Shown here: positions 1 to 8,300 of the stretch, one piece after another | Numbering within the stretch: position 1 is the first letter of the stretch | Layout: each line of letters begins with the position of its first letter | Assembly: GCA_001940725.1 (NCBI GenBank) | Contig: MDVR01000086.1 | Coordinates: 1 to 49,951 of the forward strand | Direction of reading: 5' to 3' | Length of the DNA: 49,951 nucleotides | From: Candidatus Heimdallarchaeota archaeon LC_2 | Lineage (GTDB): Archaea; Asgardarchaeota; Heimdallarchaeia; Heimdallarchaeales; Kariarchaeaceae | Position numbers and translations under genes: made by a program | The notes under the pieces: model-generated | The model's database searches: none | What the model was told of the DNA's origin: nothing | Seen by the model: only the letters and a program-made list of their open reading frames with translations

Positions 1-1
1 T

Positions 2-280
2 TTTTCCAAAACAACAATGCATACTAGTATTTCCATAGGAGATGCGATGTTTTACATGTCAGATAACATGACTGGTGAAGTTTTGGAAAAAGGAAATGTT
101 GCAGTCCTTGTAGAACCTGATTCTTTGAAACAAACTCAAAAATATTGGGACAATGCAGAAAAAAATGGATGTAAAATAACCATGAAATTTGAAAAGCAAT
201 TTTGGGGAGATTATTTTGGAAGCTTTAAAGATCCTTTCGGAATTAGTTGGCAATTGAATTTTAGCCCTCCAAAGGACTAA
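2..280 (+). CDS. VOC/glyoxalase (PhnB-like) protein, 5' end missing
   Basis: The reading frame is open to the left edge of the window, so the N-terminal half lies outside; the first ATG at 17 is internal. The visible part has the second half of a PhnB-type VOC (vicinal oxygen chelate) fold: a strand around 'MHTSISIGD', the 'MSDN' turn, a helix containing 'QTQKYWDNAEKNG', then 'WGDYFGSFKDPFGISWQL', the usual closing motif of PhnB-like proteins (DPFG.xW.) whose Glu/Gln and His residues line the metal or ligand site. The PhnB-like group is mostly of unknown substrate, so only the fold is claimed. No neighbour suggests a pathway. Confidence 0.8.
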   Translation, partial: FSKTTMHTSISIGDAMFYMSDNMTGEVLEKGNVAVLVEPDSLKQTQKYWDNAEKNGCKITMKFEKQFWGDYFGSFKDPFGISWQLNFSPPKD

Positions 281-501
281 CTAATCCACCAGCAGTAACT
301 TTATTTCAAAATTAACACTCATCTTTTCAAAAGAAATGTATGGGATCATTTTTTTGTTTTCCAAGATTGTTGTAAATGCACTTATTTTTTATTGACCAGT
401 CCAAATAGTCTCAATTCTAATTAATTATTGATGAAAATAATTATTCATTAATGCGATTTTTGATAGGTTGATATTTAAGTAAAATCAAAGAAATTTTGTT
501 A

Positions 502-804
502 ATGCTATGTAAATTATATATTGCTAAATACAAAGAAGGTATTCCTGATAATACTAGATTTAAAGATTTCGAGAAGTTTTATGAGGAAAATGGAGTTAAG
601 GTAATTGGAGGATGGGAAAATGCAGATGATAAAGATGAATTATATTTCATAACTGGTTATCGAGATCAAAATCATTATGATGAATTTGTTGCTAATATGA
701 AAAACAATGCTAGATATCAAGAATTATCAGCAGATCTTGGAAGTGAAAGGGAAAGTGTCAAAGTTGTCACTTTAAATCAATTGGCAGATATTACTTCAGG
801 TTAG
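502..804 (+). CDS. Small ferredoxin-like-fold protein (DUF3303/NIPSNAP-like), unknown function
   Basis: About 100 residues with a beta-alpha-beta pattern: strand 'LCKLYIAKY', helix 'RFKDFEKFYEENG', strand 'VKVIGGWENADD', strand 'DELYFITGY', helix 'NHYDEFVANMKNN'. This resembles dimeric alpha-beta barrel proteins such as DUF3303 or NIPSNAP-like families, but no diagnostic motif is seen. An in-frame TTG at 496 lies two codons upstream; ATG at 502 was preferred. No Shine-Dalgarno is visible. The gene stands alone with spacers on both sides. Confidence 0.7.
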   Translation: MLCKLYIAKYKEGIPDNTRFKDFEKFYEENGVKVIGGWENADDKDELYFITGYRDQNHYDEFVANMKNNARYQELSADLGSERESVKVVTLNQLADITSG

Positions 805-1252
805 TTAGAGTAATCTTTTTGACTTTCACTTACCAATCTCTCTAAGAAAATGGATTGATTAGAATTGAAGATAAAATCATTGATGGTTTTATGAAACAGG
901 TTGTAACAATAATACCTAAAGGAATTGAACATTTTAATAAGTTAAATTTTTATATTAATTGCTTTTATTGATAGTTCGCATCTTTATTATAAATATTTAA
1001 AAGAAAAAAATGACAAAGATTATTTAAATTTGAATTGAAGCTAATTATGATAACATTCTAAATAATATTCACTAGAGTAACAAGCCACAAGGTAAGATTA
1101 TCAATCTAAACCATTTTGACTTCATGAATTATTAGTTATTTTTACAATTTATACGATTATTTTCCGAAATAATTGAAATTTATCAGTAAAAAATTTACTT
1201 TAATAATTAATTTATTGGAAAATTATTAATAGGATGAAACATTATTAGAGTT
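805..1252. other. Intergenic, no gene seen
   Basis: About 450 bases of AT-rich spacer. One short open stretch near 850-975 lacks a start codon and has no recognisable motif. The last 60 bases must hold the promoter of the asparagine synthetase gene. Confidence 0.5.
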
Positions 1253-2194
1253 ATGTTAACCAAAAATAAGTTAGTAACAATCAGTGAACAAGAAAAGCTC
1301 CGTGCAATCATTAAAATCCAATCAGTAGCATTAAAGGCTATCCATGATTTCATGGAATCAGAGAAAATTGATCAAGTAATGCCAGTTATTTTATCGAAAT
1401 TTACAGACCCCTTAGGCCCTGATCCAGGATCTACCGTAATCATGACAGGGGAGATTGAATATCTAGGCCAAAAACTTCAACTTACCCAATCGATGATACT
1501 GCATAAACAAATTGCCATCGGAATGGGTCTCCATAGATTTTATATTGTATCACCTAACGTTAGACTCGAGAGTCCAAAACAGAAAGAATCTGGTCGACAT
1601 GCATTTGAATTTTCACAGGTGGACTTTGAATTCAAAGATGCGAAAATGGCAGATATATTCAAACTTGTAGAAGGTATTATCAAGCATGTTCGGAAGGCTG
1701 TAGAACTTAAGGCTTCAGAGGAATTATTAAAACTCGGAAGAGAATATACTCCTTGGGAAGAGGAATTTCCAGTTTATACTACTCATGAATTATTTGACAA
1801 ATATGGAGAAGACTGGGAATTGAAAGCCAGTTACGCTGCATCTACACCATTTTTTGCTGTTTGCCATAAAAGAGAATTTTATGACAAATTGGACAGGAGT
1901 AGAGAAGGAGAACATTTTCTCAACTATGACCTAATTTATCCTGAAGGTTATGGTGAAGGTCTATCTGGGGCGGAACGAGAATCAGAGTATGAAGACATTC
2001 TAGAAAGATTAAGAGTTGATAAACTTGAAAAGCAATACAAGGACTTCATTGAAATGGCCAAAGAGGGAAAAACATTTCCAAGTGCTGGTGGTGGAATAGG
2101 AGTCGAAAGGCTAGTTCGATTTTTAACCGGGATGCCTCATATTCGAGATGTACAAGTATTCAAGCGTATTCCTGGTGAACCAGTGATTATTTAA
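1253..2194 (+). CDS. asnA: Archaeal asparagine synthetase (AsnRS-related, AS-AR type)
   Basis: Makes asparagine from aspartate with ATP and ammonia in the cytosol. The 313-residue protein is a class II aminoacyl-tRNA-synthetase catalytic core without an anticodon-binding domain, which separates AS-AR from real AspRS/AsnRS (over 400 residues). Visible are the class II motif 2 region around residues 115-127 (RHAFEFSQVDFEF) and motif 3 around 279-293 (GGGIGVERLVRFLTG, with the ATP-binding Arg). 'MTGEIEYLGQKLQLTQSMILHKQ' matches the aspartate-binding part of the AspRS/AsnRS core. Length fits the known Pyrococcus enzyme (about 294). Start is the first ATG of the frame. It stands alone, downstream of a long spacer. 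The symbol is given by function; it is not homologous in detail to bacterial AsnA beyond the shared fold. Confidence 0.93.
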   Translation: MLTKNKLVTISEQEKLRAIIKIQSVALKAIHDFMESEKIDQVMPVILSKFTDPLGPDPGSTVIMTGEIEYLGQKLQLTQSMILHKQIAIGMGLHRFYIVSPNVRLESPKQKESGRHAFEFSQVDFEFKDAKMADIFKLVEGIIKHVRKAVELKASEELLKLGREYTPWEEEFPVYTTHELFDKYGEDWELKASYAASTPFFAVCHKREFYDKLDRSREGEHFLNYDLIYPEGYGEGLSGAERESEYEDILERLRVDKLEKQYKDFIEMAKEGKTFPSAGGGIGVERLVRFLTGMPHIRDVQVFKRIPGEPVII

Positions 2195-2596
2195 TCGGGT
2201 ATTAAATAGAATTTTGAATTGAATCAGTGTAATTTTATGCTAGAGTTATTTGACTTACTTATCAGTTTGTAAAGCTGTTGTTGTACCCAAGAGCAGGATA
2301 ATTAAGATTATTTGGATCTACATTTCTCGTATGTGGGTATACCATCTTTCTACACTAATAATTCTATAGATGGAAATTAAAGATAATTTTACTTTAAGAA
2401 ACATAATTAATGCAGATGAATGTGAAATATTCTTCCATTGATATCTAGCATATTTTTTTTTTAAACCATAAATAAATAGTATTAGGATATTAACTATTAA
2501 TATTTTATCTTTGATTAGAATCAATCACATGTTAATTAATGTATATTCTTTATTAAGGGCTGTATAGAATGAAATTGGATGTTTTATAGTTTGTAT
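2195..2596. other. Intergenic, no supported gene
   Basis: A 68-codon minus-strand open frame at 2318-2524 is strongly biased to AAA/ATA-type codons and shows no family motif; it is judged chance. The remainder is AT-rich spacer between two convergent genes. Confidence 0.45.
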
Positions 2597-2770
2597 TTAG
2601 CAATCTCGGGCCATGAGTGTCTTACGATCATTACCTTTTGCTCGTTTGACTGCTGCATCAAGTGCTTGTGAGAAGGATTTGTCAAGTGCTGTGAGTGCAT
2701 CTCCACCTGTGTTTAATCCTTTCTTCTTTATGTATGCTCTTACTTTAGATTGTACTAGTAGTTCTACCAT
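2597..2770 (-). CDS. Small histone-fold DNA-binding protein (DUF1931-like), 57 residues
   Basis: This short gene starts MVELLVQSKV and ends KTLMARDC. It matches the pattern of one-histone-fold proteins of about 55-65 residues in archaea and bacteria: 'L.VxSKVR.YIKxKGLxTGGDAL.AL...' (helix 1, then start of the long helix 2), '...A.KRAKGNDRKTL.ARD' (end of helix 2, then the 'R-K-T-hydrophobic' loop-2 strand that contacts DNA, followed by the Asp of helix 3). A full histone helix 3 is not present, as usual for the DUF1931-like short forms. A strong Shine-Dalgarno (AAAGGAG) precedes the ATG, which is unusual in this window and suggests high expression. Probably a nucleoid protein; DNA binding is inferred from family. 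Confidence 0.75.
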   Translation of the reverse strand: MVELLVQSKVRAYIKKKGLNTGGDALTALDKSFSQALDAAVKRAKGNDRKTLMARDC

Positions 2771-2780
2771 ATTTTGTTTT

Positions 2781-2787
2781 CTCCTTT
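2781..2787 (-). promoter_or_regulatory. Shine-Dalgarno of the histone-fold gene
   Basis: On the minus strand AAAGGAG lies 10 bases before the ATG at 2770. Most genes here lack such a site; it fixes the start of the 57-residue gene. Confidence 0.7.
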
Positions 2788-2989
2788 TTTAATTACTCTT
2801 CAATTAGTCATGATTTCTTAATTGAGGGGTATTAACAAAATAGATTGAGAATTACTAAGATTTAAGGGTTACGGATTACGTTTAATTTATTTTGATCCTA
2901 TGAGTGATTTAACGTGAGATAAATGATATTTTTACATTCACCTTGTTCCAAATCGAATAGTTAGTTGTTTAAATCTAATAATTGGTATA

Positions 2990-3832
2990 TTAATTTGGCA
3001 CATTACCCGGGATTTGGCGTAATCCAGCTCTGATCAGGGATATGCCTAGTAGAACAAACCCACTTAACATTAATAACCAGCCGATAGTATTGGACGCAAC
3101 CCAGTCAATTTTCTTTGTCTCAGGTACTTCGCCATCAACAATAATCAATCCCAATATTGAGAATATACCAAAAATAGCTTCTGTTAATCCAGTTGCAATA
3201 AATTCAGCTGGCGTAGCAAATTTAGAAATAGTAATTAACATCACAGCCCCTGTGATAAAAGTTGCACTGTACAATTGACTGTGAAACACATCTAGTTTCC
3301 AAGGAAATAAACTACTAAAAGTATCTGGCAAGACCAATAATCCCGTTCCATACAATCCAAGGACGAAAGCTGAGCTGATCATAATATACATCCAATTCCT
3401 TGGTACGGGATTAAGGTGTGTTGTAGGCATAGAACGATATAACCACATATGATAGGCAGCACTTGCTGGAAGAGATATATATAATACAAACCATCCAAAG
3501 ATTGCGGCTGTTTTATTTGTGTCAAACTCACTAAATCTAATTGCGGAAATAACCAAAACAATAAATGTAAATGTAAAAATTGCTCTTAAAATTGGACGAC
3601 TTGGGGACCAGCGAGGTGAAAGGAACATATATGCAACTGAAGCCATTGCTCCCAGATATATCGCTCCTAAAAATCGTGCATTGAATGGTGCTATTGCCCA
3701 AGGCCATTCAGGACGAGTCAATTCCGGAAAAATAAATAAACCAAAACCGACAATAATTAGTACTATAGCCTCAATCAAAGTAAAAGTTCGCAAGAAGGGT
3801 GTAATGGAGGGATTATCATTTACTGAAGTCAT
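2990..3832 (-). CDS. Polytopic membrane protein, unknown function
   Basis: About 280 residues with roughly eight hydrophobic segments separated by short loops (for example FTLIEAIVLIIVGFGLFIF, FLGAIYLGAMASVAYMFL, IGWLLMLSGFVLLGISLI). The overall layout, two similar four-helix halves, suggests an internal duplication but no family is recognised. The open frame extends upstream to a TTG at 3916 through a hydrophilic stretch; the ATG at 3832 (MTSVND) or 3853 is more plausible as start because the extension has no membrane or signal character. No operon partner: it converges on nothing close and its 5' side faces the divergent hydrolase gene. Confidence 0.7.
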   Translation of the reverse strand: MTSVNDNPSITPFLRTFTLIEAIVLIIVGFGLFIFPELTRPEWPWAIAPFNARFLGAIYLGAMASVAYMFLSPRWSPSRPILRAIFTFTFIVLVISAIRFSEFDTNKTAAIFGWFVLYISLPASAAYHMWLYRSMPTTHLNPVPRNWMYIMISSAFVLGLYGTGLLVLPDTFSSLFPWKLDVFHSQLYSATFITGAVMLITISKFATPAEFIATGLTEAIFGIFSILGLIIVDGEVPETKKIDWVASNTIGWLLMLSGFVLLGISLIRAGLRQIPGNVPN

Positions 3833-4094
3833 ATTATAGTCTGCAAAAATCATGGTGAGGGAAGGTTTTAAGTTGCTATCTATTGATCGTTCTTGATAAA
3901 TATGATATTTTATCAATTTTCTAACTTTAAATATGACTATATTTTATAATTTTTTTTAGAAAATCGATAATAAAGGACCTTTGCAAATTTTTAAAATCTA
4001 CCAAGACATTTGGTATTTCGAGAAAGGCTATTATCACACTCTTTGAAAATCAAAGAGTCTATAAACTTTAAATAACAAATAATATAGAGTTAGT

Positions 4095-5066
4095 ATGATA
4101 CTTATGAATAAACGAAAATTATTCATTATTTTACCTATTAGCGTTTTCATATTGCTTTTAGGCGGTATAAACTATATGACTTGGGCTAGCGCTCATGAGT
4201 ACGCAACCTTTTCTAGACATCATGATTATGATTTAACACCTACTGACCTAGGATGGATATACTCGGAGGTTAGTTTCAGTTCCACAGAGGGGATATCTCT
4301 CGCAGGGTGGTTTATACCATCTGAAAATATCACAGGAAGTAATCCTGAAAATTTTAATGCAACCATCATTATTGTTCACGGGCATGATTCAAATATGGGA
4401 CACCTTAGTGTTTTAGCCAATGGCACAATTGAACAAGGTTCTTCAGTACTTCACAAGACCGGTATAACCCTTCATAATGCAGGTTTCAACCTTTTCCTCT
4501 TTGATATTCGTAATCATGGCCAGTCTGAAGATCTTGGACAGGTTTCTTTAGGTAAATTTGAGAGTGATGATTTATTAGCTGCAGTTGATTTCTTACAATC
4601 ACAGATCCAATTTAGCTTGGATCCAAGTAGGATTGGGGTTTGGGCTGAATCCATGGGGGGTAGCTTAGCCATTTATGCGACTGCCAAAGATACTGGGGGT
4701 ATTAAGGCATTAATAACTGATTCTGCACCTGCTGACCTCATTGGTCCATTAGAGCAAAAAATGAAAGCAGATGGAGTGCCTAAATTCACCTGGAGTTTTG
4801 TTAAATTCTGGTTACAACGAGAGTTGGATTATGATATTTATAAAATACGAGCTGTTGATGTGGCTGATAAAATTGATGTTCCATGGCTTATCATTCATGG
4901 AACCGATGATGATGCTGTTCACCATAAAAATGGTGAAGTACTATTTGAAGCTTCGAATAAATCAAATACTCAACTTTGGATATCTGGCAATTATCGTCAT
5001 GTAAGATCATTTTTTGATCCAGCATACAGTGGAACTATTATAGATTTTTTTGAAAATAACCTTTGA
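4095..5066 (+). CDS. Membrane-anchored or secreted alpha/beta hydrolase
   Basis: The first 30 residues form an uncleaved signal/anchor (KLFIILPISVFILLLGGINYMTW). The rest is an alpha/beta hydrolase: oxyanion-side motif 'IIIVHGHDSN', 'FDIRNHGQSE', nucleophile elbow 'GVWAESMGGS' near residue 190 (Ser), catalytic Asp in 'HGTDDDAVH' near 275 and catalytic His in 'NYRHVRSF' near 302. This is the BEM46/prolyl-oligopeptidase-like subgroup, acting outside the membrane on an ester, peptide or lipid of unknown identity. A TATA-like TTTAAATA lies about 25 bases before the ATG, so the mRNA is probably leaderless or nearly so. A second ATG is three codons on. Confidence 0.85.
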   Translation: MILMNKRKLFIILPISVFILLLGGINYMTWASAHEYATFSRHHDYDLTPTDLGWIYSEVSFSSTEGISLAGWFIPSENITGSNPENFNATIIIVHGHDSNMGHLSVLANGTIEQGSSVLHKTGITLHNAGFNLFLFDIRNHGQSEDLGQVSLGKFESDDLLAAVDFLQSQIQFSLDPSRIGVWAESMGGSLAIYATAKDTGGIKALITDSAPADLIGPLEQKMKADGVPKFTWSFVKFWLQRELDYDIYKIRAVDVADKIDVPWLIIHGTDDDAVHHKNGEVLFEASNKSNTQLWISGNYRHVRSFFDPAYSGTIIDFFENNL

Positions 5067-5183
5067 ATCATTATAAAATAACGACTGCACAAATAATCAT
5101 TTTGTTATTATCCATAATATTGAGAGAATTAAGATTCATATATTGAGGTATAGACTTAAATTTGGCATAAGGATTATTGAAAT

Positions 5184-5714
5184 ATGGCTGAATTTAACCC
5201 GTTATTATTAATTGCAGTCATAGTCTCGATTATATTATATGTTGTTTTATCTGAAAATCAAAGAGCAAAAAGAAGGTACAAGATCAACAGAAACCGAATA
5301 GAAACAAATTTTTTGCAATTTTTTACGGAAGAAGGACTTCAGTCTCTGAAAGTGATTGACACAGACGATATTACTATTGAATATCATAATAAACAAGATC
5401 ATTTATCTTCAGAATATATTGAAATTTCCCCTGAACTTTTGAAATTTAAATTCTTAATGAATCCGGTTCGCTTAGGAATAATAGGATTACTATTCAAGTA
5501 TTCTGAATATCAACAATCAGAAATCAGAAAGGCTCTAGACATATCTTGGGGGCAATTTTCAGGTCATGTAAACTCTTTAGAAAAAGAAGGATACATTTCA
5601 ATAAATAATCAATTTATAGACGGTAATAATTCGAAAATACTATTTCTAATGGAAAAGGGAAGAATAGAATTCCGAGAGTTGAGGGTAATCCTTAAATCAA
5701 TCGTCAGAAACTGA
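5184..5714 (+). CDS. Membrane-anchored winged-helix transcription regulator
   Basis: An N-terminal membrane helix (LLLIAVIVSIILYVVLS, residues 6-22) is followed by a basic stretch, a linker, and a C-terminal winged helix from about residue 88: 'FLMNPVRLGIIGLL', recognition-helix region 'QSEIRKALDISWGQFSGHVNSLEKEGYI', wing around 'GNNSKILFLMEKGRIEF'. This resembles the HTH_34/MarR-like group that reads short palindromes. Only two bases separate it from the next gene, so the two are an operon. A membrane-tethered regulator co-expressed with a 7TM protein suggests a signalling pair, by inference. Confidence 0.8.
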   Translation: MAEFNPLLLIAVIVSIILYVVLSENQRAKRRYKINRNRIETNFLQFFTEEGLQSLKVIDTDDITIEYHNKQDHLSSEYIEISPELLKFKFLMNPVRLGIIGLLFKYSEYQQSEIRKALDISWGQFSGHVNSLEKEGYISINNQFIDGNNSKILFLMEKGRIEFRELRVILKSIVRN

Positions 5715-5716
5715 AA

Positions 5717-6970
5717 ATGATTAAGATGGGGAATTCAGAAAGAACATTAACAGGAACTGATTTACGGAATTATCTTTTGGTTATACTAATTGTAATATTA
5801 GGAATACTTGGTTATATAATTCTAACAGGATATATCTTTCAAGATTTTATGAATTCTTTAACAAAGTCTGAAATATATCCTGGCATTGCTACCTCGACTA
5901 CTGTATTATTTTCCAGTGTTCTGTTTATACGAGCTAAACAGAATAATGTACGTGGAATTCGATACTTGTTAATCTTTGGTTTCTCACTATTCATGTTCAA
6001 TTTGTTACAAATTTTTAGTTGGGATGTGGCTCGTGTCGATACTCCGTTTAAGAGACCTATTGGGAATGAAATACTTAATTTAGCTGACATGTTTCTCGCA
6101 TTTGCAGTAGTATCTCTTTATTTGCATTTTGAATCCATTGAAAGTGTAAAATTTCATCCAGTATATGCTTCACTTGTTGGTCTATCTGTTTTTCCCATTG
6201 TCGTCGTGAATTTGTTGGTTATACTTACTCAGAACGAAGACTTAAATTCCACAATTGAGTATTTTTTGCCTTGGTTTTCAATATCGGTGATTTTTATAGT
6301 AATAAATGGGATACGAGTAACTTTACGGATTTATTTGTTCACAGATAATAAAGCAATAAGGAGGGGAACCTTGTCAATGATGACTAGTATTATTTACATG
6401 GCGATCGCTTTTTCCACACAGACTTTAACTTCAGATAATATCAATTTTGGGTTATTTGAGGCTGAAATACACCAATTGCTGTTGTTTGCAATTGCAACTT
6501 CTATGTTGTCGTATGCTTATATTGTGAACCCGTATTTTCTATATGCAGTGCCTTTTACAGTTTCTGAAATTATGGTGTATGATATTAATGGGATTCCCCT
6601 TTGGGATTATCAATTTTCAAAAGTACATTCCCAAAAACCATTACCCATCAAATCCAGTGCTTTGAATGCAATAGGTGCACTTTTACGAGAGGTATCCGGA
6701 TTTAGTGGAGTTATGACTAATATAGGGTTTACGGATGGAAATTTACTAATTAAACATATGGATACTTACGCTCTGTGTCTTGTAACTGAGAAAAATTCTA
6801 GGATCATTACATGGGCATTTCAAGGGTTTTCAAGAGAAATAAATCCACTTATTGAAAAATATTTAGTTAAGCTAATGCGTCAAGAATTTTTAAATGAAGA
6901 TGTAATCTATGCTAGAAATCTCATCACCAAGTACTTTCCTTTTGCAAGTGTGGATGATGTTTTAAGGTAA
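5717..6970 (+). CDS. 7TM membrane protein with C-terminal longin/roadblock-like domain
   Basis: Residues 1-275 hold seven to eight membrane helices (first at about 16-36, last at about 245-265). After the 'YAVPFTVSEI' linker a soluble domain of about 125 residues follows: strand 'MVYDINGIPLWDYQF', helix 'SALNAIGALLREVSG', strands 'VMTNIGFTDGNLLIKHMD' and 'ALCLVTEKNSRIITWAF', helix 'INPLIEKYLVKLMRQEF'. This strand/helix order and the 'hydrophobic-Asp-xx-Gly-hydrophobic-Pro-Leu' opening are like the longin/roadblock-type domains that Asgard archaea often append to 7TM proteins, where they may meet small GTPases. The fold call is from pattern only. It is co-transcribed with the anchored winged helix two bases upstream. 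Confidence 0.7.
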   Translation: MIKMGNSERTLTGTDLRNYLLVILIVILGILGYIILTGYIFQDFMNSLTKSEIYPGIATSTTVLFSSVLFIRAKQNNVRGIRYLLIFGFSLFMFNLLQIFSWDVARVDTPFKRPIGNEILNLADMFLAFAVVSLYLHFESIESVKFHPVYASLVGLSVFPIVVVNLLVILTQNEDLNSTIEYFLPWFSISVIFIVINGIRVTLRIYLFTDNKAIRRGTLSMMTSIIYMAIAFSTQTLTSDNINFGLFEAEIHQLLLFAIATSMLSYAYIVNPYFLYAVPFTVSEIMVYDINGIPLWDYQFSKVHSQKPLPIKSSALNAIGALLREVSGFSGVMTNIGFTDGNLLIKHMDTYALCLVTEKNSRIITWAFQGFSREINPLIEKYLVKLMRQEFLNEDVIYARNLITKYFPFASVDDVLR

Positions 6971-7186
6971 AATTCAAGTTGAATTGTCATGTTATTGTAT
7001 CAATGAGAAATATTGAGTTTTTAAAATATTTTGAGTTATTAATTCCAAATTCATCATCCTAAAATTTACTAAAACTCTCAAAATATAATAGATGCAATAA
7101 CTTATCAACTCGTCTAATTACGTTTCTAAGGACTTTGGTTTTCAAAGTTATGTATCATTTATAAAAGAAGATACCATAGTTGAATC

Positions 7187-7618
7187 ATGAAAAAGATTCA
7201 AGAAGATATTCACATTTCAAATAGAAAAGAGAATAGACAATCTGTTAAACATTTTAATTACCAAAATGATATTTACCCTATTCATAACCGTACCTTTGGT
7301 TCACAAAATCGGGGATTTTCCTCATATTCAATATCTGCCTTAGATGCCTCAAAAATAACATTTGGTATTTTGTTTATTATAGTCGGGATTAGTTTCATCA
7401 TATTTGGATTTATAATTTACCTTTTATTTTCACCTTTTGGTTTGATGATAACGATATTTCCGGGTTTAATACCTATTTTCATTGTGTATAATCTCCTTAA
7501 TCGATTTATGGGTAGTTGGGATATGATAAAAGCAGCAACAATCACTACATTTCTTGCAGGTTTAATCATTTACATACTTGGATTATTGATATTTCTTAGT
7601 TTTTTAGGTGGGATGTAA
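7187..7618 (+). CDS. Small membrane protein with 3 helices, unknown function
   Basis: A hydrophilic, Asn/Arg-rich N-terminal 50 residues is followed by three hydrophobic segments: 'ITFGILFIIVGISFIIFGFIIYLLF', 'LMITIFPGLIPIFIVYNLL' and 'FLAGLIIYILGLLIFLSFL'. No motif identifies a family. It stands between the 7TM operon and the RING-like gene on the opposite strand. Confidence 0.65.
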   Translation: MKKIQEDIHISNRKENRQSVKHFNYQNDIYPIHNRTFGSQNRGFSSYSISALDASKITFGILFIIVGISFIIFGFIIYLLFSPFGLMITIFPGLIPIFIVYNLLNRFMGSWDMIKAATITTFLAGLIIYILGLLIFLSFLGGM

Positions 7619-7685
7619 TGAAAGCAACTATCAGTACATTATAGTTAACTGATATTAGTTAAAGTTTAATTCGATTGTCTTTGTT

Positions 7686-8009
7686 TTACACTACATTTTT
7701 ACAAAATGGGCATGTTCCGGCTGTATTAACCCAATTTCTAAATTCTATGTAATGAAAAAATCTCTCGCATAAGATACAATTTTTCACCTTATCATCATCG
7801 TAAAAGCTATTTCAACAAATTATACATATGTCATCTTTATAGAGACTTTTCACTTTATCCCAAGTTGGAATTTCATTAATTGGTTTTATTAAACTCAATT
7901 TTTTTGATTTTTTAGCAAGTTTTTTAGCCTTGTATTCATCAAAGTACTCATCAAACTGATCTCTACTCATTATCCAAACAACAACCAGACTAAGAAGGAA
8001 GTGAAACAT
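7686..8009 (-). pseudogene. RING-like zinc-finger protein interrupted by an in-frame TGA
   Basis: The frame from ATG at 8009 reads a hydrophobic start (FHFLLSLVVVWIM), a Lys-rich helix, then 'DDICIIC', a TGA at 7812-7814, and continues in the same frame as 'NSFYDDDKVKNCILC', 'ERFFHYIEFRNWVNTAG', 'TCPFCK' to a TAA. The spacing CxxC ... CxxC ... FxH ... W ... CPxC matches RING-H2-type fingers, although the second-shell His and Cys are replaced (R and E), as in the RING-like proteins common in Asgard archaea. Either a one-base nonsense change broke the gene, or TGA is read through; selenocysteine is possible but nothing supports it. Intact RING proteins act with E2 enzymes in ubiquitin-type pathways or as other zinc scaffolds. 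Confidence 0.6.
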
Positions 8010-8104
8010 ATGAAAAATAGTTAATGTTTTATTAAAGACTAATCAAATATAATTCCGCCTAGATATGTATTCAAAGGTTAATCATAGAAAACTGAAATTT
8101 TAAA

Positions 8105-8144
8105 ATCTTGAAATTATTGAAAGACAAATTGCCAATTTCAAGAT
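8105..8144. repeat. Inverted repeat upstream of the VWA gene
   Basis: Perfect 11-base arms (ATCTTGAAATT at 8105-8115 and its complement at 8134-8144) with an 18-base spacer, about 155 bases before the ATG at 8301. It could be an operator or the stem of a transcript; AT-rich sequence makes chance matches likelier. Confidence 0.35.
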
Positions 8145-8300
8145 ATAAATGCACAAAAGCAAACATCCCCTCATTCAAAGTTAAATTGCTAAATTGAAGT
8201 GTTCCTAGTCATCTTCTCATATTTTTCAACTGAATCACATTAAATTTCCAGTATTACGTAATCCCACTAATTTTTTATATCCATCTCATTTTACTCTTAC

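Noticed and set aside
2318..2524. 68-codon minus-strand open frame
   Set aside because: No start signals, no motif, composition follows the AT-rich spacer.
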